Below, one piece after another: positions 44,801-57,999 of a stretch of 64,000 bases of DNA. Under the pieces are notes generated by a model. That model ran no database searches, had not been told where the DNA came from, and was given only the letters and a program-made list of their open reading frames with translations. How positions within the stretch are numbered: position 1 is the stretch's first letter; the number at the start of each line of letters is the position of its first letter. Position numbers and translations under genes: made by a program. The DNA is from Toxotes chatareus (Eukaryota; Chordata; Actinopteri; Toxotidae), in assembly GCA_016801885.1 (NCBI GenBank), contig JAFBJY010001374.1, forward strand, positions 496,001 through 560,000, read 5' to 3'.

Positions 44801-47439
44801 TGCCCTGAGAAGCTTTTCCCGCCAACCCGTTAAAATTTTCCCAAACCCCGGGGTATCATATTCTACACCATAATTAACCGGGGGGGAGGTGGGGCTGGCG
44901 TATCTCAAATTTCTCCTTTAGGGTGAACCTGTGAAAGGGTTTCCCCTTTCTCTGGTTTTAAAACCTTTGGGGATGGGTTTAGAACATGGTGAAAAAAACA
45001 TAAAGTCAATGAATTTCAAATGGAAATCAGGGTCTGTGAAAAATGAGAACACTGCTGTAAATGGGGTAAAAGAAGGGGTTTTAACCCCGTTCTGTCATCA
45101 GAAATTATTAAACAGTCCCAAAACATAAAGAGGCCCCCCTTTCCCTTCCACGTTTTTGGGGCCCCACCAAGTAAGGGGGATACCCCTTCCTTGTCAACAA
45201 ACATTTCAAAAACAAAAAAAAAAACAATTTCTCCTGTGTCTGTCACCCCCATGGGAGGGGGTCTTGCATTGGTGCTGCTCTGCGCTCAGGCCCGTTAGGC
45301 TCTTTACAGATGTGACACATCTTTTAAAAACATATTCAAGTACTGGTTTTCTTTTCATCCCTCTGCTGAGGCTCTTTGTGTCTGGTAAAACACAAGGTGT
45401 ACAACATGTTTCCCGCAGTCCTGGATCCAGCCGTCCTCTCCCAAAGGACAAATCACCGAATGGGGGCAATAGCCGAGCAGCTGTGCGTGTGAGAGTTTCA
45501 AGGTTTTTAAAATACTGACAAACATGTCTGCCTTTTTAAAACCCCTTTTAAAATTAAGTATACCTTGGGAATGATTTTGATATAAAAGTAAAAACAGAGG
45601 GTTAATCTGAAAAATCAATTCAAAATAGAGAAAGGGCTCATCTGTAGTCCTGAAAACCACAAATTTCGTCGGGAAAATTTTCAAATTTTAACATCGCTAA
45701 AGGTTGCGGAAGTTTTTTTTGGGTCCCGACCCCGCCCAGATCGCCCAAATCTCCCCCTGGTTAAAAAGCCTCATTGGCAGTCCCCCCCGGGGTTTTTGGA
45801 TAAACTGGGGAGATGGTGAAGCGAAACGATCATCCTTTTTGCTACCGAAAGATGTTTCTTCTTTTGGATGATTTCACAATCAAAATTTTGTGAAGTTTTG
45901 TTTTTACACCCCCTGGGATTTTCACCACCTGGGCGTTAAATTTAGGTCATTGTCTGGCGATATTTCGTTGGATTTTACTAACCTTTCTTCAGACCCTCAA
46001 GCCGGGAAGGGTGCCCTCCCTGCTTTGGGCCCGTCCGGAGGCGTGTTGATCCGTTTTTTCCCGAACCCAACTGGATCACATCCCCGCCCGGGATTTTATT
46101 TTGCCTCCCCAGACAGATCTCGGAGGATGCTCCCGCGTCCTTTTAAATTTGCAAGATGGGTACATTTTTTGGGGGGGGGAAGGGAAATCTTATTTCCCCA
46201 TTGTTAAATGGGGGCATGGGGCCATCGTTCTGGAAGTGGATTTGGGGGGAGGAAAACGTGAGGGGTTCTAAAATTTCCCCCCCGTGCTCTGGAACAAAAG
46301 GGCCATATTGATGAGGATGATGAGGGTCCGGGGGCTCATGGGGCATCGCCAAACCCGGGGACTAGGGGGGTGGGGCTTTGAAACTTTTCAGGCGGGAAAA
46401 AATGTTCCGGGGTTTGGAGGGGTTTCTGGCACCGACAAAAACAAAAAAATGCTGGAGAGCATTTCTAAAGGGGTTGAAAATTTTCTGCACCCATTTTGAA
46501 AATTTTTTCCCGAAACAGGTGGGAAAGGTTAATTAGTTTTCTTTTTTCTAACTCCTCGGAATAACTATGAACTCTTTTTCCATTTCTTTCTTTTTTTAAA
46601 AAACCAAAGTGAAAGTGGAATGTTCGTTAATGTAATGATATTCACGCTTAGGGGGGTGCTCTATGATCCCTTTGATGTTTTAGAATGGTGGGGCCGGGGA
46701 ACCCCGGGCGGGCTAGAATCAAAATGGGCCCTGGTTAAATCCTCTTTTGATTGCACAGGCTCCCCGATCTTCCCCCCTTTTTCTGATGTATCAACTTGGG
46801 GTTTCTGAAATTACTGGACTGGCAGGTTGGGGGGCCCTTTAAAAAAAACCGGTAAAAATATTTTGGAAAAAATCACAGATAAGGGTTTTCAAAAAGGTAA
46901 ATCCCTAAGAGGGATTTGAAAATTTTGTAAATGCATGCCCCAAAAATAATTGAATCATTATTTGAATTATTTACTTTTTTAAAAAAATATCCCTGGGAAT
47001 TACTCTTTAAATTATTCTCATTAAATTTACAGTACTCACTTGACCTCTAAGGGTGCTCCTCTCAAACAGGAAGGGTTCCCCCTTTTTGCCCCGCCCACCT
47101 CACTTCCCCCATTTTTTTATTTTAAAAATTTTTGGACCGGTGAAAAAGAGGCCCAAAACCCCAACCCAAAATTTTTTTGGTTTGGAAAAATAAATTAAAA
47201 AAAAAAAAAACCCAAAGAAAACCCGTTACAGCAGGGCGTCCCTTTTTTGGGAAATTCCCGGCGGATATTTTTGGGAAGGCATCCAATTTAGGGGCCCTTT
47301 AAGCACTAAACTTTTCCCCTGGACTCAACAAAAACCCCCCCTGCTAAACCCCCCTCCACGGGTTATTCCCCAAACCCTTAAACCCCTCCCTAAATCCTTA
47401 ATATTTATATTGGGCCTCATAAACCCCTTTTTCCCTGAA
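41851..47439. other. Damaged sequence, no gene identified; quality falls towards the right
   Basis: Mixed text with frequent 4-8 base runs. The longest open frames (44376-44825 minus, 150 codons; 45890-46207 plus; 45355-45684 minus) match nothing I recognise. 45230-45530 is the cleanest patch and contains ordinary mixed sequence. From about 46500 runs lengthen, and 47440 marks the change to pure homopolymer text. Confidence 0.5.
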
Positions 47440-48450
47440 TTTAAAAACTCCCCCAAAACCCCCCCCCCCCAAAAAAAACCCCCCTTTTTTTCCCCCCCCC
47501 AAACCCCCCCCCCCCCCCCCAAACCCCAAAAAAAAAAAAAAAAAAAACCCCCAAAAAATTTTTTCCTTTTTAACCTCCCCAAAAACCCCCCCAAATTTTC
47601 CCCCCAAACCCCCTTTTTTTCCCCCCCCCCCCTTTTTTTTTCCCCCCCCCTTTTTTTTAAAAAAAAAAAAATTTTTTTTTTTCCCCTTTAAAAAACCCCC
47701 CCCCCCCTTTTTTCCCCCCCCAATTTAAAAAAACCCCCCCCTAAAAAAAACCGGAAAACCCCCTTTTACAATTAACCCCCCCCCCCTCCAACCCCTTTTT
47801 AAAAAAAAACCCCCCCCTTTTTTAAAATTTAAAACCCCTTTTAAAAAAATTTTTTTTTTTTCCCCCCCCCCCCCCCCCCCCCCCAAAACCCCCCCCCTTT
47901 TTTCCCCCCTTTTTGCCCAAAAAAAAAAAAAATTTTTTTTTTTAAAAAAAACCAAAAAATTTCAAACCCAAAACCCCCCCCAAAAAAAAAAGGTTCCCCC
48001 CCCCCTTTTTTTTTTTTCCAAATTTTCCCCCCTCCCCCCAAAAATTGGGCCCCCCCCTTTCCCCCCCAAACCCCCCCCCCCCCTTTTTTCCCTTTCCCCC
48101 AAAAAAAATTTTTAAAAAAAACTTTCCCCCAAAATTAACCCTTTTTCCCCCCGGGGAAAAAAAAAAAAAATTTTTTTAAAACCCCTTTTAAAAAAACCCC
48201 AAAACCCGGGGGGGCCCCCCCAAAAAATTTTTTTGGGCCCCCCTTTCCCCCCCCCTTTTTCCCCCCCCCCCACCCCAAAAATTTTAAAAAAAAACCCTTT
48301 CCCCCCCCCAAAAGGGGCCCCCCGGGGCCCCCCCCCCCCCCCTTTTTTAAATTAAAAATTTTTTTCCCCCCCTTTCCCCCCCCTTCCCCCTTTTCCCCCC
48401 CCCCCCCCCAAATTAAAAAAGGAAAGGGGTTTTTCCCAAAAAAAAAACCC

Positions 48451-48482
<32 letters not shown>

Positions 48483-51400
48483 TTTCCCCCCCCCCTTTTT
48501 CCCCCCCCCCCCCCCTTTCCCCCCCCCCTTCCCGGCCCCCCCCCCCAAAAAAAAAAAAAAATTTTTTTTTTCCCCCCCCCCCCGGTTTAAAAAAATGCCC
48601 CCCCCCCCCTTTTTTTTTTTTTTTTTTCCCCTTTTTTCCCCCCTTTTTTTTAATTTTTTTTTTTAATTTTGCCGGCCCGGGGGCCCCCAAATTTTTAAAA
48701 AAAAATTTTTTGGGGAAAACCCCCTTTTTTCCCCCCAAATTTCCCTTAAAAAATTTTTTTCCCTTTTTTTTAAAACCCTTTTTTTAATTTTCCCTTTTTT
48801 TTCCCCCTTTTTCCCGGGGTTTTTTTTTTTTTCCCCCTTTTTTTTTGGGGGGGTTTTTCCCCCCCCCAAATTTTTTTCTTTTTCCTTTCCCCCCCTTTTT
48901 TTTTTTTCCCCCCCCCCCAAAAAAAATTTTTAAACCCCTTTTTTTCTTTTTCCCCCCCCCCCTTTTTTTTTTTTTTTTTTTAAATTTTTTTTTTTTTTTT
49001 TTGGGGCCTTTTTAAAATTTTTTTTTTTTTTTTTTTAAAATTTTTTTTTTTTTTAAAAATTTTTTTTTTTAGCCGGGAAGGCCCCCCCCCGGGTTTTCCC
49101 TTTTTTTTTGGGGGGGGTTTTTTTAAAAAAAATTTTTTTTGGGGGGGAAAATTTTTTTTTTAAAAAAAGGGGGTTTTTTTTTAAAAATTTTTTTTTTGGG
49201 GGGTTTTTTTTTTTCCCCCCTTTTTGGGTTTTAAAATTTTTTTCCCCCCTTTTTTTTTTCCCCTTTTTTTTTTTTTTTCCCCCCCCCTTTTTTTTTTTTT
49301 TTTCAAACCCCCCAAAAAATTTTTTTTTTTTTTTTTTCCCCCCCTTTTTTTCCCCCCCCTTTTTTTAAAAGGGGGGAAAGGGTTTTTTTAAAAGGGGGTT
49401 TTTTTTTTTTTTTTTTTTTTAAAAGGGGTTTTTTTAAAAAATTTTTTTTTTCTTTTAAAAAAAATTTTTTTCCCCCCAAAAAAGGGGGAAAAATTTTTTG
49501 GGGTTTTTGGGCCCCCTTTTCCCCAAAAGGGGATTTAAACCCCCGGGGGTTTTTTTTTTTAAAAAACCCCCCCCCTTTTTCCGTGCCCCAAAAAATTTTT
49601 TTTTTTAAAAAAAAATTTTTTTTTTCCCCCCACCCTTTGGGGAAAAATTTTTTAAAAATTTTTAATTTTTTTTTGGGGGGAAAAAATTTTTTTTTTTTTT
49701 AAAAAAAAAAAAAATTTGGGGGGGGCCCCCCCCCCCCCTTTGCCCCCAAAAAAAAATTTTTTTTTTTTTTAAAACTTTCCAAAAAACCCCAAAAAAAAAA
49801 ATTTTTTTTTACCGGGGGCCCAAAAACTTTAAATTTTGGGGGGGGAAAAAAAAGGGGGGGGGGGAAAAAAAACCAAATTTGGGGCCCCAAAAATTTCCCC
49901 CCCCCCCAAAGGGGGGTTTTTTTTTTTTTAAAAAGGGGGGGGCCCGGGTTTTTTGGGCCAAACCCCAAAAACCCAAAACCCAAACTTTGAAAACCCCCTT
50001 TTTTTGGGGGGGGAAAAAACCCCCTTTTTTTTGGGGGTTTTTTTTTTTGGGGGGGGGGAAAAAAAGGGGTTTGGGGGGTTCCCCGGGGCTTTTTTTCCGG
50101 GGGTTTTTTTTAAAAAAACCCCTGTTTTTAAACCCCCTTTTTTTTTTTTTTTTCTTTTTTTGGTTTTCCCCCTTTTTTTTTTTCCTTCTTTGGGGAAAAT
50201 TTTTTTTTTAAAAAACCCCCCCGGGGGGGAAAAAAATTTTTAAAAAAAAGGTTTTTTTAAAAAACCCCCCCCAAAAAACCCTTTTTTTTGGGGGTTTTTT
50301 TTAAAAAAAAAAGGGGGAAAAAAACCCGGGGGAAAACCCCAAACCCCCAAAAAAAAAAAATTTTTTTTAAACCCCCAAAAAAATTTTAAAATTTTCCCCC
50401 CCCCCCGGCCCCCAAAAAAAAAACCCCCCCCTTTTTAAATTTTTGTTTTGGGGGGAAAATTTTTTCCCCCCCCCTTTTTAAAATTTTTCCCCCGGGGGAA
50501 AAAGGGGGTTTTGGGGGTTTCCTTTTTTTTTTAAAATTAAAAAAAATTTTTTAGTGTTTTTTTTAAAAAAAAAAACCCCCGGGCCCCAAAAAGGGGGCCG
50601 GGGGGGGCCCCCCCCCCAAAAGGGGGGGGGAAAAAAAAAAAATTTTTTTTTCCCCCCCCCCTTTTTTTTAAAAATTTTAAAAAAAATTAAGAAAAAAGGG
50701 GGGGAAAAGGGGGGAAAAAATTTTTTTTCCCCCTTTTTTCCCCCAAAAAAAATTTTTTCCCCCCCCCTTTTTTTTTTTTTGGGGAAAAAACCGGGGGTTT
50801 GGGGAAAAAAAATTTTTTTTTTAAAATTTCCCCAAAGGGGGAAAAAAAATTTGGGGGGGAACCCTTTGGGTTTCCCCCCGGGGGGGTTCCCGGAAAACCC
50901 CCAAAAAAAACCCCCAAAAAAAACCCCCCAAAAAAACCAAATTTTTTAAAAAAAGGGGGCCCCCCCCCCCGGGGGAAAAAGGGTTTTTAAAAAAAAATTT
51001 TTTTTTTTAAAAAATTTTTTTTTTTTCCCCCCCCCGGGGGGTTTTTTCAACCCGGGGGTTTTTTTTTTTTTCAAAAAAGGAAAAAAAAGGTTTTTTAAAA
51101 CCCCCACCAAAAAAGGAGGGAAAAACCCCCCCCCCCCCCCAAAAAAAAAAAAAAACCCCCCAAAAAGGGGGTTTTTTTTTTTTAAAAAAAAAAAAAAATT
51201 TTTTCCCGGGGGGGTTTTTTTTTTTTCCCCAAAACCCCCAAAAAAAAAACCCTTTTTTTTTAAAAAATTTTTTTTTTTGGGGGTTTTTTTTTTTTCCCCT
51301 TTTAAAAAGGTTTTCCCCAAAACCCCAAAAATTTTTTTTCCCCCTTTTTTAAAAAAAATTTTTAAAAAAGGGGGGTTTTTTTTTTTTTTTCCCCCACCCT

Positions 51401-52337
51401 TTTTTAAACCCCGGGGAAACCCCCAAAAAAAAATTTTTTTGGGGGGGGGGGAAAAAAAAAAAAAAAAAAAAAATTTTTTTTTTTTTTTAAAAAAAACCGG
51501 GAAAAAAAATTTTTTAAAAACAAATTTTTTTTTAAAAACCCCAAAAAAAAAAAAAAAAAATTTTTTTTTGGGGGGGAAAAAAAAAAAAAAAAATTTTGGG
51601 GAAAAAAATTTAAAAGGGTTTTAACCTTTTGGGGAAAAAAAAAAGGGAAAAAAAAAAATTTTTAAAAAAAAAAGGGGGGAAAAAAGGGGTTAAAATTTTC
51701 CCCGGGGAAAAAATTTTTTTTTTTAAAAAAAAAAGGGAAAAAGGGGCCCCTTTTCCCCCTTTTTTGGGGGAAATTTTTTTCCCCCCCCCTTTTTCCCCTT
51801 TTTTTAAAAGGGTTTCCCCCCAAAAAAAAAAATGGAAAAAAAAAAGGGGAAAAAAAAAATTTTTGGGGGGGGCCCCTTTTTTAAAAAAAAAAAAAACCCC
51901 AAAAAAAAAAAGAAAAGAAAAAAAAAGGGGGAAAAAAACCCACCCGGGGGCCCCCAAAAAAAAAAAAAAAAAATTTTTGGAAAAATTTTTTTGGGGGGGT
52001 TTTTTTGTTTTTTTTTTCCCCCCCTTTTTTTTTTTTTCCCCCCCCCCCGGGAAAAAAATTTTTTTTTTAAAAAAAAGTTTTTAAAATTTTTTTTCCCCCC
52101 CAAAAATTTGTTTTTTTTTCTTAAAAATTTAAAACCCCCAAAAAATTTTTTTCCCCCCCCCCCCCCCCAAAAAATTTTTTTTTTTCCCGGGAAAAAATTT
52201 TTTTTTTTCCCTTTCCCCAAAAATTTTTTGGGTTTTTTTGGAATTTTTCCCCCCCCTTTTTAAAAATTTTTGGGGGGAAAAAAACCCCCCCAATTTTTTT
52301 TAAACCCCCCCTTTTTTAACCCCCCTTTTTTTCCCCC

Positions 52338-52384
<47 letters not shown>

Positions 52385-52991
52385 CCTTTTTTTTTTTTTT
52401 TTTAAAAAAAACCCCCCCCCCTTTTTTTTTCCTTTTTTTTTTTCCCCCCCAAAAAATTTTTAAAATTTTTAAAAAAAAATTTTTTTTGGAAAAAATTAAA
52501 AACCCCAAAAAACCCCCCCCCAAATTTAAATTTTAAAAATTTGTTTTAAATTTTTTTTTTAAAAGGGGGGGCCCCCCCCAAAAAAAGGGTTTTTTTTCCT
52601 TTTTTTAAATTTTTTTGGGGCCCCCCCTTTCCCAAAAAACCCCCCAAATTTTTAAAAATTTTTTAAATTAAAAAAAAATTTTTAAAAAAACCCCCCCAAA
52701 AAAAACCCCAAAAAAAAAAAAAAAACCCCCCCCCCAAGGGGCGGGGGGCCCCCCCTTTAAAAAAAAAAACCCAAAATTCCCAAAATTTTTTTGGGGGGGG
52801 GAAAAAAAAGAAGGGGGGGGGGGGAAAAAAAAAAAAAAAAATTTTTTTTTTTCCCCCTTTTTTTTTTGGGAAAAAAAATTTAAAAAAAGGGGAAAAAAAA
52901 AATTTTTTTTTTTTTAAAAAAAAAAAAAAAAATTTTTTTTTTAAAAAGGTTTTCCCCCCCCCCGGGGGGGGCCCAAAAAGGGCCGGCCCCC

Positions 52992-53030
<39 letters not shown>

Positions 53031-53303
53031 CCCTTTTAAAAAAAATTTAAAAAGGGGGAAAAAAAAAAAAAAAAAAAGGGGGGTTTTTTTTTTTTCCCCC
53101 CCCCCCCCCCCGGGGGTTTTTTTTTTTTTTTTTTCCAAATTTTTAACTGGGAAAAAAAAAAAAAAAAATTTCCTTTCCCCCGGGGGAAAAAAGGGGAAAA
53201 ACCCCCCTTTTTTTTTAATTTAAAAAAAATTTTGGGGGTTTTTTTTGGGGGGGGGGCCCCCGGGGTTTTTTTTTTTTTTAAAGGGTTTGGGGGGGGAAAA
53301 AAA

Positions 53304-53335
<32 letters not shown>

Positions 53336-56300
53336 AAACCCTTTTAAAAAAAGGGGGCCCCAAAAAAAAAGGTTTTTTTTTTTTGGGGTTTTTTCCCCCC
53401 TTTTTTCCCCAAAAAATTTTTTTGGGGGTTTTTTATTAAAAAATCCCAAAAAACCCCAAAAATTTTCCTTTTCCCCCAAAAAATTTAAAAAACCTTTTTT
53501 TTGGGGGGGGAAAAAAAAATTTTTTTTTTTCCTTTTTTGGGGAAAAAAAAATTTTGGGAAAGGGGGGCCCCCTTTTTTAAAAAAAACCCCCCCCAAATTT
53601 TTTTCCCCCGGGTTTTTTATTTTTTGGGGAAAAAAATTTTTTTCCCCCCCAAAGGTTTGGTTTTTCCCCCCTTTTTTTTTTTTTTTTTAAAAAAAACCCC
53701 TTTTTCCAAATTTTTCCCCTTTTTTTCCCCCTTGGGGGGTTTTTTTTTTTTTTTGGGGTTTTTTTTAAAGGGGGTTTTTGGGGGGGTTTTTTTTTTTTCC
53801 CCCCCCCAAAAATTTTTTTTCCCAAAAAAACCCCCCCCCCCGGGAAAAATTGGGGTTTAAACCTTTAAAAAAAATTTTAAAAACAAATTTTTTTAAAAAA
53901 AATTTAATTTAAACCCCCTTTTTTTTTTTTTAAATTTTTTAAAAAGGGGCCCAATATTTTTTTTTTTTTTTCCCCAAAATTTTCCCCAAAAAAAAAAAAT
54001 TTAAAAAAATTTTTTTTTTTTTTCCCCCAAAAAAAAAAAAAAAGGAAAACCAAATTTTTTTTTTTTTCCCAAAACTAAAAAAAATTTTTTTTTAAAAAAC
54101 CCCCCCCCCAAAATTAATTTTTTTTTTCCCCCCCAAGGGAAAAAAAAATTTTTTTTTTTTAAAAAAAAGGGGGGAAAAAGGGGGAAATAAAAGGGGGAAA
54201 ATTTTTTTTAAAAAAAAAGGGGGGGGAAAAAAAAAACCCCTTCCCTTTTTTTTTAAAGGGGGGGGGGGAAAAAAAAACCCCCCCCGGGGGGGGGGCTTTA
54301 AAAAAAAAGGGTTTTTTTTTTCCCCCAAAAAATTTTTTTTTTTGGGGGGTTTTTTAAAAATTTTTAATTCCCCGGGGCCCCTTTTTTTTTTTTTAAAAAA
54401 AAAAAAAAATTTTAAAAAAAATTTTTCTTTGGGGAAAACCCTTTGGGGGAAAATTTTTAAAAAAAAAAAAGGGGGCCGGAAAAAAAAAAAAAAAAAAAAA
54501 CCCAAAAAAAAAAATTTTTTTTGGGGGAAATTTTTTTTTAAAAAAATTTTAAAAAGGGGGGGGGGGGAAAAAAAAAGGGGGGAAAAAACCCCCCCCCGAA
54601 AAAAGGTAAAGGGGAAACCCATTTCCCCCCGGGGCCCCCCCAAAAGGGTTTTAAACCCAAACCCCAAAAATTTTTTTAAAAAAAATTTTTTTTTTTTGGG
54701 CCCAAAAAAAAATTTTTTTTCCAAAAAGGGGGGGAAAAAAAAAAGGGTTTTTTAAACCCAAAAAAAAGGGGGGGGAAAAAAAAGGGGGGGGGGGGGAAAA
54801 CCCCCCCCTTTTTTTTAAAAAAAAAAACCCCCCCCCGGGAAGGGAAAAAAGGAAGGGGAAAAAAAAATTTTGGGGAAAAAAGGGGGAAAATTTTTTCCCC
54901 TTTTTTTTTAAAAAAAAAATTTCCCCCTTTTTTAAAAAAATTTTTAAAAAATTTTTGGGTTTTTTTTTTCTTCCAAAAAAATTTTTTTTGGCAATTTTGG
55001 GGGGAAAAGGGGGGCCCCTTTAAAAAAAAAACCCCCCCCTTTTTAAAAAAAAAAAAATTTTTTTTAAAATTTTTTTTTAAAAAAAAATTTTTTTTTTCCC
55101 CCCGGGTTTTTCCCCGGGAAAAACCAAAAAGGGGGGGTTTTTTTTTGGGGAAAAAATTCCGGGTAAAAAAAAAAAAGGGGGGTTTTTGGGGGGCCAAAAA
55201 GGGGGGGGAAAAAAAAAAGGGGGTTTTTTGGGGTTAAAAAAATTTTTTAAAAAAGGGGGGAAAAAAAAAAACCCGGGGTTTTTTTTTAAAATTTTTTTAG
55301 GCTTTTTTAAAAAATTTAGGGGGGCCCCCCCCAAATTTTTAAAGGGGAAAAAATTTTTTTCCGGGGGGGGGCCCCCCCAAATTTTTTTTGGGGGGGGGGA
55401 AAAAATTGGGGGTTTTGGGGGGCCCCCCAAAATTTTTTTTTTGGGGGCCTTTTTTTTTTTTTGAAAAGGGGGAGGGTTTTTTTTGCCTTTAAAAAAAAAA
55501 AAATTTAAAAAAAAATTTTTTTCCCCCCCGGGGGGGTTTTTTTTGGGGCCCCCCTTTAGAAAATTTTTTAAAAAAAAATTTTTTTTTTAAAAAAAAATTT
55601 TTTTTTTTCCCCCCCCCCCTTTTTTCCCCCTTTTTTTTTTTTAAAAAGGTTTTTTTTTTTGAACCCTTTTTTCCCAAAAAATTTTTTGGGGGGGGAAAAA
55701 AAAAAAAAACCCCTTTTTTTTTAAAAAAAAAAAAAAAAATTTTTTTTTTCCCCCCTTTTTTTTTAAAATTTTAAAAATTTTTTAAAAAAAAAATTTTTTT
55801 TTGGGAAAAAAAAAACCCCAAATTTGGCCAAAAAAAAAAATTTTCTTTTTGGGGGGGGAAAAATTTTTTTAAAAAACCCCCCCCGGGTTTCCCCCTTTTT
55901 AAAAATTTTTTAACCCCCCCGGGGGGGGGTTTTTTTTAAACAATTTTTTTTTTTTTTTTTTTAAATTTTTTTTTTTTGGGGGGGGCCCCCTTGGCCCCCC
56001 CAAAAAAAAATTTTAAAAAGGGGGGGGTTTTTTTTTCCCCAAAAAAAGGGGAAAAAATTTTTCCCAAAAAAACCCCCTTTTCCCCCCCAAAAAATTTTTT
56101 TTTTTAAAAAAATTTTTGGGGGGGGTTTTTTTTTTTTTTTTGGGGGGGAAGGGGAAAACCCCCCCCAAAAAATTTTTCCCCAAAAAAAAAAGGGGGGGAA
56201 AAAAAAAAAATTCCTTGGTTTTTTTTTTGGGGGCCCCTTTTTTTAAAAAAAAAGGGGGGGCCTTTTTTAAAAAAAATTTTTTTTTTTTCCCCCCCAAAAA

Positions 56301-56848
56301 TTTTTTCCCCCTTTTTCCCCCCCCCCCTTTCCTTTTTTTTTTAAAAAAAAAATGGTTTTTTTTTTTAAAATTTGGGGGGGGGGGTGGGGGGGGGCCCCGG
56401 GGCCCCCCGGGGGGGGGGGGGGGTTTTTTTCCCTTTTTGGGGGGGGTTTTTTTGGGGGAAAAAAATTTTCCCGGGGAAAAAAAACCCCCCTTTAAATTTT
56501 TCCCAAAAAATTTTTTTTGGGAAAAAAAAAAAAATTTTTTTTTTTGGGGTTTTTAAAAAACCCCCCCCGGGGGGGAAAAAAATTTTTTTTAAAATTTTGG
56601 GGGTTTTTTTTTTAAAAAAAAAAACCCCCCCTTTTGGGGGGGCCCCCTTTTCCCCCAAAAAAATTTTTTTTTTTTTTGGGGGTTTTTTTTTCCCCCCCAA
56701 AAAAAACCCCCCAAAAAAAAAAGGGGGGGAAAAAAAAAAAAAAAAAAAAACCCCCCGGGGGGTTTTTTCCGGTTTTAGGGGTTTTTTTTTCCGGGGGTTT
56801 TTTGGGGCCCCCCTTTTTTTTTTTAAAAAAGGGAAAAAAAAAACCCCC
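47440..56848. other. Homopolymer-run block (about 9.4 kb), not interpretable as natural sequence
   Basis: Same character as 6361-15055: consecutive A, C, G and T runs with almost no other pattern. C runs dominate 47440-48900 and T runs 48900-49400. It ends abruptly at about 56848, where normal sequence (TTTCGTCATCTCCAGTGG) resumes. Translated frames are Lys/Phe/Gly/Pro only. No genes annotated. Confidence 0.95.
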
Positions 56849-56850
56849 CC

Positions 56851-57175
56851 TTTCGTCATCTCCAGTGGTGACTACTTCTCTGTGCGCTCATCCTTGTGGA
56901 AAAACTTTTGTGGATTTACTTACCTGTTTTTGGACCAACTCCTCTCCCCTCAAAGCTGACCCCACGTGCTCTTTTTCTCTGCAGTCTTCCTCGGTCTCCG
57001 TCCTCCACTGCCTTCACTACACCGTTGCTGCCAATCCCAGCCCTGCCGCCCTGGAATCCTCCTCTCTCCTGTCTACCTTTTTTCCTTTTGGACTATTGTG
57101 AATAAACTGTTGAGAACTGCTCTGCCTGTCTGCTTTTGGGTCCTGGCCTGTCCTGGCCTGGCCTGAGCTGTGTGT
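56851..57175 (+). repeat. LTR-like 3' end in clean sequence
   Basis: Contains GACTATTGTGAATAAACTGTTG (AATAAA polyadenylation signal at 57100) and then CTCTGCCTGTCTGCTTTTGGGTCCTGGCCTG. AATAAA followed 35-45 bp later by TTTGGGTCCT is a common layout at the end of fish LTRs. The upstream part is lost in the homopolymer block. The family is not certain. Confidence 0.4.
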
Positions 57176-57236
57176 GTGTTTGTCCTTTGATGCCTTTGAT
57201 GTTTCCATCTCTGCTCATGTTGATGGTGTGAAGTAT

Positions 57237-57330
57237 ATCTATCCTATCTATCATGTCTGTCTATCTATCTATCTATCTATCATCTATCTATCTGCATATG
57301 CATATAGGTGTGTGTGTGTGTGTGTTTGTC
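57237..57330. repeat. (TATC)n and (TG)n microsatellites
   Basis: Imperfect TATC/CTAT tetranucleotide repeats (57237-57292) followed after GCATATGCATATAG by about nine TG units (57308-57326). Confidence 0.95.
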
Positions 57331-57997
57331 TTTGAGTGCCTTTGATGTATCAACATTCTACAACCCTGTTGTCACAGGCTGCAGTGAGCGTGGACACTGA
57401 CCGAGAGACAAGTTCAGAGTCAGGCAAGAGCAGAAACAATTGGACTGGACAGGACTTGCCTTTCTTGATTTAGGAAGAAAAGACCGCTCAGATGTTTCTG
57501 CACAATTATTGACAAGGACTGAGGAGGAAGCTGCTGTTGTTACAGGACAAGAGGAAACTACTGTGTCTACCAGACATTATGGTTTGTGTTTATAGTTTGT
57601 ACTTTGAGATCTCAGCCTGATCTCTCATGGTTTACTGATCATTTCCAATCTCATAAGAGGTGTGTGATGTTACTGCCAGTGCAGGACCAAACATTTTCTG
57701 CTGTTGCTTCCAGTGTTAAGACTCCTGTTAATGATAATGTTTGATGTGGGCAGGTGGATAAGCTCAGTCCTTTGTCGTCCTTGCTGTTTCCTTTATCTTC
57801 AGTTGCAAGGTTACTGACACAGAGAGAGAAAGGCGAGAGAGAGAGAGAGAGAGTGTGTGTGTGAACACACTCGCTCTAACCACACTTTGTTTTTTAATGG
57901 AATCTGGGCTTCTTTCGATTGTTTTTCCTCTAAAGCACGCAAAGCACGAGTGATTATCCCTTGCGATGCAGCAATAGCAGGCAGAGAGGCACACAAG
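57331..57997. other. Clean stretch without recognised gene
   Basis: Ordinary sequence. It contains a (GA)n/(GT)n tract at 57822-57865 and, at 57715-57767, a segment shared with both arms of the inverted duplication (CTGTTAATGATAATGTTTGATG...GCAGGTGGATAA). No convincing coding frame. Confidence 0.6.
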
Positions 57998-57999
57998 GC

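Noticed and set aside
44376..44825. Minus-strand frame containing GCPDSGKT, which fits the Walker A pattern GxxxxGK[ST]
   Set aside because: Pattern alone is weak. No Walker B or other NTPase or NACHT features follow, and the sequence is damaged.
47410..56860. Long Phe/Lys/Gly/Pro frames such as the 210-codon minus-strand frame at 54092-54724
   Set aside because: Same artefact as in the left block.
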